Below, one piece after another: positions 7,436 through 14,619 of a DNA stretch of 23,170 bases. The translations under genes were made by a program, and so were the position numbers. Each line of letters begins with the position of its first letter. Positions within the stretch are counted from its first letter, which is position 1. The stretch is from Schlegelella_A sp038225015 (lineage in GTDB: Bacteria > Pseudomonadota > Gammaproteobacteria > Burkholderiales > Burkholderiaceae_C). Under the pieces are notes generated by a model. It did not search any database. It had not been told where the DNA came from and worked only from the letters and a program-made list of their open reading frames with translations. The stretch lies in NCBI GenBank assembly GCA_038225015.1, contig JBBRFB010000037.1, positions 1 to 23,170 on the forward strand, written 5' to 3'.

Positions 7436-9211
7436 ATGGAAACGTCAGCGCCTGACCTGAAGCGCCCGCCCGCCCTCGCGCCTTGCGCAGAGCCGGCCGG
7501 CGATCCCAACGGCTCCGAGATCCTCGTTCGCTGCCTGCAGGCGGAAGGTGTCCGCTTCCTGTGGGGCTATCCCGGCGGGGCCGTCCTCTACATCTACGAC
7601 GCCCTCTACAAGCAGGAGACGATCCAGCATGTGCTCGTGCGACACGAGCAGGGTGCGGTGCATGCGGCCGACGGCTACGCGCGCGCCACCGGCGAGGTCG
7701 GCGTCGCGCTGGTGACCTCGGGGCCGGGCGTCACCAACGCGGTGACGGGCATCGCCACCGCGTACATGGATTCGATACCGATGGTGATCGTCACCGGCCA
7801 GGTGCCGACGCCGGCGATCGGCCTCGATGCCTTTCAGGAGTGCGACACGGTCGGAATCACCCGGCCGATCGTCAAGCACAACTTCCTCGTCAAGGACGTC
7901 CGCGACCTGGCGACGACGATGAAGAAGGCGTTCCACATCGCCCGCACCGGCCGGCCCGGCCCGGTGGTCGTCGACATCCCGAAGGATGTGTCGATGGCGA
8001 CCGCGCCGTTCCAGTATCCGGCGTCGGTCGAGATGCGCTCGTACAACCCGGTCCGGCGCGGCCACGGCGGCCAGATCAGGAAGGCGGCGCAGCTACTTCT
8101 CGGTGCGCGCCGGCCGTTCATCTACACCGGCGGCGGCGTCATCCTCGGAAACGCATCCGAGGAACTGCGCGAGCTCGTCGACCTGCTCGGCTTTCCGTGC
8201 ACGAACACGCTGATGGGCCTGGGCGCGTATCCGGCAAGCGACCCGAAGTTTCTCGGCATGCTCGGCATGCACGGGACCTACGAAGCCAACATGACGATGC
8301 AGAACTGCGACGTCCTGCTGGCCGTCGGCGCCCGCTTCGACGATCGCGTGATCGGCAACCCGAAGCACTTCGCGTCGGTCGAGCGCAAGATCATCCACAT
8401 CGACATCGATCCTTCCTCGATCTCCAAACGGGTTCGGGTCGACATCCCGATCGTCGGCGACGTCAAGGACGTGCTTCAGGAGCTGACCGCGCACCTGCGC
8501 GAATCGGCAGCCAAGCCCGACGCCAAGGTCCTCTCGCCCTGGTGGGCGCAGATCAACGAATGGCGAAAACGCGATTGCCTGGCCTATGCCAGCAAGGGCA
8601 GCGTTATCAAGCCGCAGCATGTGGTCGAGACGCTCTGGCGGCTGACCAAGGACCGCGACACCTACATCACTTCCGATGTCGGCCAGCACCAGATGTGGGC
8701 GGCCCAGTACTACCGGTTCGAGGAGCCACGGCGCTGGATCAATTCTGGAGGCCTCGGCACGATGGGCGTCGGCCTTCCCTATGCCATGGGAATCAAGCTC
8801 GCCAAGCCCGACGCCGATGTGTTCTGCATTACCGGCGAAGGCTCGATCCAGATGTGCCTGCAGGAGCTCTCCACCTGCCTGCAGTACAAGACGCCGGTCA
8901 AGATCGTCTCGCTGAACAACCGCTACCTCGGGATGGTGCGCCAGTGGCAGCAGATCGACTACGGTGGCCGCTATTCGCACAGCTACATGGATGCGCTGCC
9001 CGACTTCGTGAAGCTCGCCGAGGCCTACGGCCACGTCGGCATCCGCGTCGACAAGGCCGAAGAGGTCGAGCCAGCGCTGCGCGAGGCGATCAGGCTGAAG
9101 GATCGCACGGTGTTCCTCGACGTGCAGACCGATCCGACCGAAAACGTCTGGCCGATGGTCAAGGCCGGCAAGGGCATCTCCGAAATGCTGCTCGGCTCGG
9201 AAGACCTATGA
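7436..9211 (+). CDS. ilvB: Acetolactate synthase (acetohydroxyacid synthase), large catalytic subunit
   Basis: First common step of valine, leucine and isoleucine synthesis: condensation of two pyruvates, or pyruvate and 2-oxobutyrate, using thiamine diphosphate, with FAD bound. The 591-residue protein shows the catalytic Glu71 in RHEQGAVHAADGYAR, the FAD domain in the middle, and the thiamine-diphosphate motif GEGSIQMC with SLNNRYLGMVRQWQQ in the last third. Glu replaces the usual Asp of GDG, a form I recall as normal in Burkholderiales. The ATG at 7436 is preferred because AAAGGTGG lies six bases upstream; an in-frame ATG at 7397 has no ribosome site. The N-terminus is some 20 residues longer than E. 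coli IlvI. It is the first gene of ilvB-ilvN-ilvC-pssA. Confidence 0.97.
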   Translation: METSAPDLKRPPALAPCAEPAGDPNGSEILVRCLQAEGVRFLWGYPGGAVLYIYDALYKQETIQHVLVRHEQGAVHAADGYARATGEVGVALVTSGPGVTNAVTGIATAYMDSIPMVIVTGQVPTPAIGLDAFQECDTVGITRPIVKHNFLVKDVRDLATTMKKAFHIARTGRPGPVVVDIPKDVSMATAPFQYPASVEMRSYNPVRRGHGGQIRKAAQLLLGARRPFIYTGGGVILGNASEELRELVDLLGFPCTNTLMGLGAYPASDPKFLGMLGMHGTYEANMTMQNCDVLLAVGARFDDRVIGNPKHFASVERKIIHIDIDPSSISKRVRVDIPIVGDVKDVLQELTAHLRESAAKPDAKVLSPWWAQINEWRKRDCLAYASKGSVIKPQHVVETLWRLTKDRDTYITSDVGQHQMWAAQYYRFEEPRRWINSGGLGTMGVGLPYAMGIKLAKPDADVFCITGEGSIQMCLQELSTCLQYKTPVKIVSLNNRYLGMVRQWQQIDYGGRYSHSYMDALPDFVKLAEAYGHVGIRVDKAEEVEPALREAIRLKDRTVFLDVQTDPTENVWPMVKAGKGISEMLLGSEDL

Positions 9212-9291
9212 AGCCCGCCCGCTCGCCTTGCTCGTCGTCGCTCGAAGGTGACGGCGGCCCCCCGGATACGGCCCAGCGGAGGAGGACATGA
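9208..9291 (+). other. 27-codon mini-ORF bridging ilvB and ilvN
   Basis: The ilvB stop overlaps an ATG (ATGA at 9208-9211) that opens a 27-codon frame (beginning MKPARSPCSSSLEG), whose TGA (9289-9291) in turn overlaps the ilvN ATG. It fills the 76-base gap exactly. It may act only as a translational bridge between the two subunit genes or be chance; the peptide resembles nothing I know. The inner pair CGCCTT/AAGGTG can form a weak hairpin. Confidence 0.3.
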
Positions 9292-9779
9292 AGCACATCA
9301 TCGCCGTGCTGCTCGAGAACGAGCCGGGCGCGTTGTCGCGCGTCGTCGCCCTGTTCTCGGCCCGCGGCTACAACATCGAGACGCTCACCGTCGCGCCCAC
9401 CGAGGACGCGTCGCTGTCGCGCATGACGATCGTGACCACCGGCTCCGACGAGGTCATCGAGCAGATCACCAAGCACCTGAATCGCCTGATCGAGGTCGTG
9501 AAGGTCGTCGACCTGACCGAAGGCGCCTACACCGAGCGCGAGCTCATGCTGATCAAGGTCCGCGCCGTGGGCAAGGAACGCGACGAGATGAAGCGCATGG
9601 CCGAGATCTTCCGCGGCCGCATCATCGACGTCACCGAAAAGAGCTACACGCTGGAGCTCACAGGCGCCGCGGCCAAGCTCGACGCCTTCCTCGAGGCGAT
9701 CGACAAGAGCGTCATCCTGGAGACGGTGCGAACGGGCTCGAGCGGCATCGGGCGCGGCGAGCGGATCCTGCGCGTCTAG
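9288..9779 (+). CDS. ilvN: Acetolactate synthase, small regulatory subunit
   Basis: The 163-residue regulatory subunit (IlvN/IlvH type) of acetohydroxyacid synthase. It activates the large subunit and binds valine for feedback inhibition. An N-terminal ACT domain (about 3-77) opens with HIIAVLLENEPGALSRVVALFSARGYNIETL, whose Asn/Gly turn forms the effector site. The C-terminal ALS_ss_C domain follows (about 83-158), containing RELMLIKV and EIFRGRIIDV. Length is normal. A strong GGAGGAGG ribosome site precedes the ATG, although the upstream mini-ORF also ends on this start. Expected partner: the IlvB encoded just upstream. Confidence 0.97.
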   Translation: MKHIIAVLLENEPGALSRVVALFSARGYNIETLTVAPTEDASLSRMTIVTTGSDEVIEQITKHLNRLIEVVKVVDLTEGAYTERELMLIKVRAVGKERDEMKRMAEIFRGRIIDVTEKSYTLELTGAAAKLDAFLEAIDKSVILETVRTGSSGIGRGERILRV

Positions 9780-9834
9780 GCCGTCCGTCACGACACATCC
9801 ATCAACAACACGAACACATGAAGCAGGAGCAAGC

Positions 9835-10851
9835 ATGAAGGTCTATTACGACAAGGACGCTGACCTGAGCCTCGTCAAGGGCAAGAGCGTCACCATCGTC
9901 GGTTACGGCTCGCAGGGTCATGCCCACGCCCAGAACCTTGCCGACAGCGGCGTGCGCGTGACGGTGGGCCTCCGCAAGGGCGGTGCCTCCTGGGCCAAGG
10001 CCGAGCACGCCAAGCTCAAGGTCGCCGAGGTCAGCGCGGCGGTCAAGGGTGCCGACATCGTCATGATGCTGCTGCCCGACGAGCAGATCGCCACGGTGTA
10101 CAAGAACGACGTCGAGCCGAACATCAAGGAGGGCGCCTCGCTCGCCTTCGCGCACGGCTTCAACGTCCACTACGGCCAGGTCGTGCCGCGGGCCGACCTC
10201 GACGTCTGGATGGTGGCGCCCAAGGCACCGGGTCACACGGTGCGCTCGACCTATACGCAGGGCGGCGGCGTGCCTCATCTGATCGCGGTGCATGCCGACA
10301 GGTCGGGAAAGGCGCGAGACCTCGCCCTCAGCTATGCCGCGGCCAACGGCGGCGGCAAGGCGGGCGTCATCGAGACCAACTTCCGCGAGGAGACCGAGAC
10401 CGACCTGTTCGGCGAGCAGGCCGTGCTCTGCGGCGGCACGGTCGAGCTGATCAAGGCGGGGTTCGACACTTTGGTCGAGGCCGGCTATGCCCCCGAGATG
10501 GCCTACTTCGAGTGCCTGCACGAGCTCAAGCTCATCGTCGACCTCATCTACGAGGGCGGTATCGCCAACATGAACTACTCGATCTCGAACAACGCCGAGT
10601 ACGGCGAGTACGTGAGCGGGCCCAGGATCATCGGCGCGGACGCGCGCGCCGCGATGAAGCAGATGCTGAAGGACATCCAGAGCGGCGAGTACGCCAAGAG
10701 CTTCATCCTCGAGAACCGCGCCGGCGCGCCGACGCTGCTTTCCAGGCGCCGCCTGACGGCCGAGCATCCGATCGAGGTCGTCGGCGAGAAGCTACGGGCG
10801 ATGATGCCCTGGATCAAGAAGAATCGGCTCGTCGACCAGTCGCGCAACTGA
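9835..10851 (+). CDS. ilvC: Ketol-acid reductoisomerase, class I (NADP+)
   Basis: Second step of branched-chain synthesis: Mg-dependent isomerisation and NADPH reduction of acetolactate or acetohydroxybutyrate. The 338-residue length is the short class I form. The Rossmann motif GYGSQGHAHA is at 23-32; active-site residues expected for the family are visible as His107, Lys130 (APKAPGH), Asp190 and Glu194 (ETETDLFGEQ), Glu226 and Glu230 (ECLHE) and Ser251 in SISNNAEYG. An AGGAG ribosome site lies five bases before the ATG. The gap from ilvN is 55 bases and also holds a six-codon frame (9818-9838) ending on the ilvC start. pssA follows after 13 bases. Confidence 0.98.
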   Translation: MKVYYDKDADLSLVKGKSVTIVGYGSQGHAHAQNLADSGVRVTVGLRKGGASWAKAEHAKLKVAEVSAAVKGADIVMMLLPDEQIATVYKNDVEPNIKEGASLAFAHGFNVHYGQVVPRADLDVWMVAPKAPGHTVRSTYTQGGGVPHLIAVHADRSGKARDLALSYAAANGGGKAGVIETNFREETETDLFGEQAVLCGGTVELIKAGFDTLVEAGYAPEMAYFECLHELKLIVDLIYEGGIANMNYSISNNAEYGEYVSGPRIIGADARAAMKQMLKDIQSGEYAKSFILENRAGAPTLLSRRRLTAEHPIEVVGEKLRAMMPWIKKNRLVDQSRN

Positions 10852-10864
10852 ACGCGTTGCTTCG

Positions 10865-11710
10865 ATGACCGAGCCTGTCCCGATCACGCCCGTCGACGAC
10901 GCGGCAACGCCGGGTCTGGTTGCGCCGGCGCAGCGGCCGCGCAGGAAGGGCATCTACATCCTGCCCAACCTGTTCACGCTCGGCGCGCTGTTCGGCGGCT
11001 TCTATGCCGTCGTCATGTCGATGAACGGCAATTTCGAGCTGGCGGCCTACGGCGTGTTCTGGGCGATGGTGCTCGACAGCCTTGATGGACGGATCGCCCG
11101 CCTGACGCGCACGCAGAGCGTGTTTGGCGAGCACATGGATTCGCTCTCCGACATGGTCTCGTTCGGTGCCGCCCCGGCCCTGATCGCCTACGAGTGGGCG
11201 CTGCGCGGAATCGGCAAGCCCGGCTGGATCGCCGCCTTCGTCTACTGCTCCTGCACGGCGCTTCGGCTGGCGCGCTTCAACACCAACCTGGGCGTGGTGG
11301 ACAAGCGCTTCTTCCAGGGCCTGCCGAGCCCCGCGGCAGCGGCGATGGTGATGGGCTTCATCTGGTTCATGGACAACCGTGGCTACGCTGGCATCAAGGA
11401 AGGCCCGTGGCTGGCCTGGCTGACCTTCGGCCTGATGCTCTACGCCGGGCTGACGATGGTGACGAACGTGCCGTTCTACAGCTTCAAGGACGTGAGCATC
11501 AAGCGCTCGGTTCCCTTCGTGGTCATCGTCCTGATCGCTCTCGGCATTGCCCTCATCAACGTCCATCCGCCGATCGTGCTGGTCTGCCTCTTCTTCATCT
11601 ACGGCGTCTCCGGCTACGCGGTCTATGCCTGGAGGAGGATGAAAGGCAAGCCGGTCAGCGTGATCGCCACCTCGACCGACGAACCCGACGAGCGTGGCTT
11701 GCACCATTGA
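10865..11710 (+). CDS. pssA: CDP-diacylglycerol--serine O-phosphatidyltransferase
   Basis: Makes phosphatidylserine, the precursor of phosphatidylethanolamine, in the inner membrane. The 281-residue protein has the full CDP-alcohol phosphatidyltransferase motif D-G-x2-A-R-x8-G-x3-D-x3-D, read as DGRIAR, then G, D and D in GEHMDSLSD (about residues 74-96). It has six or more hydrophobic segments and a hydrophilic N-terminal extension of about 28 residues. The spacing of 13 bases from ilvC implies cotranscription. In many betaproteobacteria that I recall, psd (phosphatidylserine decarboxylase) lies between ilvC and pssA; it is absent here. The 3' end of pssA contains the -35 region of the leuA leader promoter. 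Confidence 0.95.
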   Translation: MTEPVPITPVDDAATPGLVAPAQRPRRKGIYILPNLFTLGALFGGFYAVVMSMNGNFELAAYGVFWAMVLDSLDGRIARLTRTQSVFGEHMDSLSDMVSFGAAPALIAYEWALRGIGKPGWIAAFVYCSCTALRLARFNTNLGVVDKRFFQGLPSPAAAAMVMGFIWFMDNRGYAGIKEGPWLAWLTFGLMLYAGLTMVTNVPFYSFKDVSIKRSVPFVVIVLIALGIALINVHPPIVLVCLFFIYGVSGYAVYAWRRMKGKPVSVIATSTDEPDERGLHH

Positions 11711-11726
11711 ACCGGCGTGATATATT
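11699..11726 (+). promoter_or_regulatory. Candidate promoter of the leuA attenuator
   Basis: A weak -35 TTGCAC (11699-11704), a 16-base spacer and -10 TATATT (11721-11726) preceded by TG at the extended -10 position. Seven bases past the -10 is 11733, the A of the leader-peptide ATG, so the transcript is predicted to begin at the start codon itself. No Shine-Dalgarno sequence lies before that ATG, which fits a leaderless leader peptide. Confidence 0.5.
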
Positions 11727-11732
11727 GACCGG

Positions 11733-11792
11733 ATGACGTTTCGCATTTCCTCGGCGCTGCTTCTTCTTCTTCGACCACCCAGGGCTCGCTGA
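11733..11792 (+). CDS. leuL: Leucine leader peptide (attenuator of leuA)
   Basis: A 19-residue frame reading MTFRISSALLLLLRPPRAR, with five Leu codons in a row (CTG and four CTT, 11757-11771). CTT is sparingly used in the neighbouring genes, so stalling should be sensitive to charged tRNA-Leu. It ends 29 bases before an intrinsic terminator and 81 bases before leuA. Such a layout is the standard ribosome-mediated leucine attenuator: ample leucine lets the ribosome reach the stop and the terminator form, while stalling favours read-through. The symbol is given by function; sequence homology to other leader peptides cannot be judged. Confidence 0.75.
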   Translation: MTFRISSALLLLLRPPRAR

Positions 11793-11821
11793 ACGAATAC
11801 GTCCACCCGTTTTCTTCCGAC

Positions 11822-11852
11822 CGGCCCGCTAGCAGACGCAGCGGGCCGTTTT
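11822..11852 (+). terminator. Attenuator terminator upstream of leuA
   Basis: Nine-base-pair stem CGGCCCGCT (11822-11830) and AGCGGGCCG (11840-11848), nine-base loop, then TTTT (11849-11852). It lies between the leucine leader frame and the leuA ribosome site. A possible antiterminator partner is GGGCT at 11782-11786, which can pair with GGCCC of the terminator's 5' arm; that pairing is short and I am not sure of it. Confidence 0.8.
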
Positions 11853-11873
11853 CATTCCACCGAGGGATCTGCC

Positions 11874-13415
11874 GTGACCGACCGCCTGTTCATCTTCGAC
11901 ACCACCCTGCGCGACGGCGAGCAGTCGCCCGGCGCCTCGATGACCAAGGACGAGAAGCTTCGCATCGCCCGCCAGCTCGAGCGGCTGAAGGTCGACATCA
12001 TCGAGGCTGGATTCGCCGCCTCGTCGAACGGCGACTTCGAGGCGGTGCGCGCGATCGCCCAGGCGATCAAGGGCGCCACCGTCTGCTCGCTGGCGCGGGC
12101 CAACGACCGCGACATCTCGCGCGCCGCCGAAGCGCTCAAGGGCGGCGAGTCGACGCGCATTCACCTCTTCATCGCGACCAGCGCGCTGCACATGGAGAAA
12201 AAGCTCCGCATGACGCCGGATCAGGTGTTCGAACAGTCGAAGCTGTCGACGCGCTTCGCCCGCAACCTGGCCGACGACGTCGAGTTCTCGCCGGAGGACG
12301 GCTACCGCTCCGATCCCGATTTCCTCTGCCGGGTGCTGGAGGCCGTGATCGACGAGGGCGCGACGACGATCAATATCCCCGACACCGTGGGCTACGCCGT
12401 GCCGGAGCTGTACGGCGAGTTCCTGCGCGACCTGCGCCAGCGCATACCCAACTCCGACAAGGCCGTCTGGTCGGTGCACTGCCACAACGACCTCGGCATG
12501 GCGGTCGCCAACTCGCTGGCCGGCGTGAAGATCGGTGGCGCCCGGCAAATCGAATGCACCATCAACGGCCTGGGCGAGCGTGCCGGCAACTGCTCGCTCG
12601 AGGAGATCGTGATGGCGGTGAAGACGCGAAAGGACTACTTCAAGCTCGACGTCGGCGTCGACGCGACGCAGATCGTCCCGGCGTCGCGCCTGGTTGCGCA
12701 AACGACGGGCTTCGTGGTCCAGCCGAACAAGGCCGTCGTCGGCGCCAACGCGTTCGCGCACGCCTCGGGCATCCACCAGGACGGCGTGCTGAAGGCACGC
12801 GACACCTACGAGATCATGCGCGCCGAAGACGTCGGCTGGTCGGCGAACCGCATCGTCCTCGGCAAGCTTTCCGGGCGCAACGCGTTCCGCCAGCGCCTGA
12901 AGGAGCTCGGGATCGAAATGGACGCCGAGGCCGACGTCAACGCCGCCTTCGTCAAGTTCAAGGAACTCGCCGACAGGAAGAGCGACATCTTCGACGAGGA
13001 CATCCTGGCGCTGGCGATGGACGAATCGGTCACGGCCGAGCGCGAGCACTACCGCCTGATCGCGCTGTCGCAGCACTCGGAAATGGGCGCCCGGCCGCAG
13101 GCGAGCGTCGCCTTCGCGGCCGGCGAGGTCGAGCATCAGGCCTCGAGCGATGGCGACGGCCCGGTCGACGCGAGCCTCAAGGCGATCGAGTCGAAGGTCG
13201 CAAGTGGCGCCGAAATGCTGCTCTATTCCGTCAATGCCATCACCTCGGGCAGCACAGAATCGCAGGGTGAGGTGACGGTGCGGTTGCAGCGCGGCGGGCG
13301 GGTCGTCAACGGCGTCGGCGCCGACCCGGACATCGTCGTCGCGTCAGCCAAGGCCTATCTCGCGGCGTTGAACAAGCTGCACAGCAAGGTCGAGCGGGTG
13401 GCCGCCCAGGGTTAG
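11874..13415 (+). CDS. leuA: 2-isopropylmalate synthase
   Basis: First committed step of leucine synthesis: acetyl-CoA plus 2-oxoisovalerate to 2-isopropylmalate, in the cytoplasm. The 513-residue protein has the HMGL-like TIM barrel with TTLRDGEQSPGASM (10-23), the metal-binding HCHNDLGMA (His202, His204) and NGLGERAGN (231-239). The C-terminal LeuA regulatory domain (about 385-513), where leucine binds for feedback inhibition, ends in VNGVGADPDIVVASAKAYLAALN. Start is a GTG at 11874, with GAGGG about eight bases upstream and the family N-terminus (DRLFIFDTTLRDGEQ). Control is probably double: attenuation from the leader and allosteric inhibition. Confidence 0.97.
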   Translation: MTDRLFIFDTTLRDGEQSPGASMTKDEKLRIARQLERLKVDIIEAGFAASSNGDFEAVRAIAQAIKGATVCSLARANDRDISRAAEALKGGESTRIHLFIATSALHMEKKLRMTPDQVFEQSKLSTRFARNLADDVEFSPEDGYRSDPDFLCRVLEAVIDEGATTINIPDTVGYAVPELYGEFLRDLRQRIPNSDKAVWSVHCHNDLGMAVANSLAGVKIGGARQIECTINGLGERAGNCSLEEIVMAVKTRKDYFKLDVGVDATQIVPASRLVAQTTGFVVQPNKAVVGANAFAHASGIHQDGVLKARDTYEIMRAEDVGWSANRIVLGKLSGRNAFRQRLKELGIEMDAEADVNAAFVKFKELADRKSDIFDEDILALAMDESVTAEREHYRLIALSQHSEMGARPQASVAFAAGEVEHQASSDGDGPVDASLKAIESKVASGAEMLLYSVNAITSGSTESQGEVTVRLQRGGRVVNGVGADPDIVVASAKAYLAALNKLHSKVERVAAQG

Positions 13416-13477
13416 AACCAGGGTCGCTCGGCGGGCCGAAAAGGGCGATTCCGTGTCCGGAGTCGCACTTTAGAAAC

Positions 13478-13507
13478 AACGCGCAAGTCTTTGATCTTGC
13501 GCGTTTT
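13478..13507 (+). terminator. Intrinsic terminator after leuA
   Basis: A perfect ten-base-pair stem AACGCGCAAG (13478-13487) and CTTGCGCGTT (13496-13505) with an eight-base loop, running into a TTTT tract (13504-13507). It lies about 60 bases after the leuA stop and ends the branched-chain transcript. Confidence 0.88.
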
Positions 13508-13525
13508 CATTGTGTAACCTAGACT
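13497..13525 (+). promoter_or_regulatory. Possible promoter of the D,D-endopeptidase gene
   Basis: TTGCGC (13497-13502), a 17-base spacer and TAGACT (13520-13525) give a moderate sigma-70-like match, with a start near 13532, about 24 bases before the ATG. The -35 lies inside the 3' arm of the leuA terminator. Match quality is modest. Confidence 0.3.
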
Positions 13526-13555
13526 CGGCCCGGCCTTTTGCCAGCGAACCGACCC

Positions 13556-14599
13556 ATGACGATGCACAAGCTCATCTCAGCCGGCGTGTTTCTCGGCCTC
13601 GCGGCAGCCATCGGCCTCGCGCCGGCCGGCGCCTCGGCAGCCCAGAAGAAGCGTCACGCGTCGGCGCATGCGTCGAGCAAGGTCGCCGCCTCCGCACGGG
13701 CTCGACAGCAGCTCGTCGTCCGCTCGTCGAGGCACGCCAGTGCACGCCGGGTCGAACCGTTGCGGCCTTCGTTCGGGCAGGTCTACGGGCTGCACGACGA
13801 CGCCGATGCGCTCGACCTGAAGTCGAGCGTGGCCCTGGTTCTCGACCAGGACACGCACGAGGTGCTGTTCAGCAAGAACTCGCAGGCGGTGTTGCCGATC
13901 GCCTCACTGACCAAGCTGATGACGGCCTTGGTGATCGCCGAAGCCAATCTGCCGCTCGACGAGCCGATCACCATCACCGACGATGACATCGACGTCGAAA
14001 AGGGCAGCCGCTCCCGCCTGAAGGTCGGCACCGAGCTGCGCCGCGAGGAGATGCTGCACCTGGCGCTGATGTCGTCGGAAAACCGTGCCGCCCACGCGCT
14101 CGGTCGTACCTACCCCGGTGGCCTCGCCCGTTTCGTCGAGGCGATGAACGCCAGGGCTCGGCTGCTCGGCATGAACGACACCCGCTACGTCGAGCCGACC
14201 GGCCTGTCGAGCCGGAACCAGTCGAGCGCGCGCGACCTCGCCACGCTGGTCGCTGCCGCCCACGAACACCGCATCATCCGCGAGCTCTCGACGTCGCTCG
14301 AATACGAGGTCGAGGTCGGCAATCGCCAGGTCCAGTATCACAACACCAACGGCCTCGTGAAGAGCCCGATCTGGGACATCGGCCTGCAGAAGACCGGCTA
14401 CATCACCGAGGCGGGGCGCTGCCTCGTGATGCAGACCAAGCTGGCCGGCCGCCACCTGATCATGGTCTTCCTCGATTCCGCCGGGAAGTATTCGCGCATC
14501 GGCGACGCCGAGCGGGTTCGCCGCTGGGTCATCGACTCGGTGCCATCGGTGCCATCGGTGCCTGCGGTGCTCACCAGCGCGCACAAGCCCGCGCTCTAG
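13556..14599 (+). CDS. pbpG: D-alanyl-D-alanine endopeptidase (PBP7/PbpG type)
   Basis: Periplasmic serine peptidase of the S11 family that cleaves D-Ala-meso-DAP cross-links in peptidoglycan. From the ATG at 13556 the protein has 347 residues: a signal peptide (1-28, hydrophobic core ISAGVFLGLAAAIGLAPAG, cleavage near ASA), a basic Ala/Ser-rich linker (30-70), then the catalytic domain with SLTK (Ser117, Lys120), SEN (174-176) and KTG (279-281). No C-terminal amphipathic anchor typical of DacA/DacC is seen, which favours PBP7. The frame is open to a TTG at 13538, and another ATG is at 13562; 13556 gives a normal signal peptide. The tail carries Ser-Val-Pro repeats. Confidence 0.92.
   Translation: MTMHKLISAGVFLGLAAAIGLAPAGASAAQKKRHASAHASSKVAASARARQQLVVRSSRHASARRVEPLRPSFGQVYGLHDDADALDLKSSVALVLDQDTHEVLFSKNSQAVLPIASLTKLMTALVIAEANLPLDEPITITDDDIDVEKGSRSRLKVGTELRREEMLHLALMSSENRAAHALGRTYPGGLARFVEAMNARARLLGMNDTRYVEPTGLSSRNQSSARDLATLVAAAHEHRIIRELSTSLEYEVEVGNRQVQYHNTNGLVKSPIWDIGLQKTGYITEAGRCLVMQTKLAGRHLIMVFLDSAGKYSRIGDAERVRRWVIDSVPSVPSVPAVLTSAHKPAL
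14539..14565 (+). repeat. Short tandem repeat in the pbpG tail
   Basis: Three tandem nine-base units (GGTGCCATC twice, then GGTGCCTGC) encode Val-Pro-Ser, Val-Pro-Ser, Val-Pro-Ala near the C-terminus. Copy changes would be in frame. Confidence 0.7.
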
Positions 14600-14619
14600 G
14601 AAACGGCCGGGGCGGCGTC

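Noticed and set aside
7483..9291. 602-residue plus-strand frame
   Set aside because: Out-of-frame shadow of ilvB; only its last 27 codons, lying in the ilvB-ilvN gap, were considered further.
11829..13136. 435-residue minus-strand frame
   Set aside because: Antisense to leuA; Asp/Val/His-rich composition typical of GC-rich shadows.
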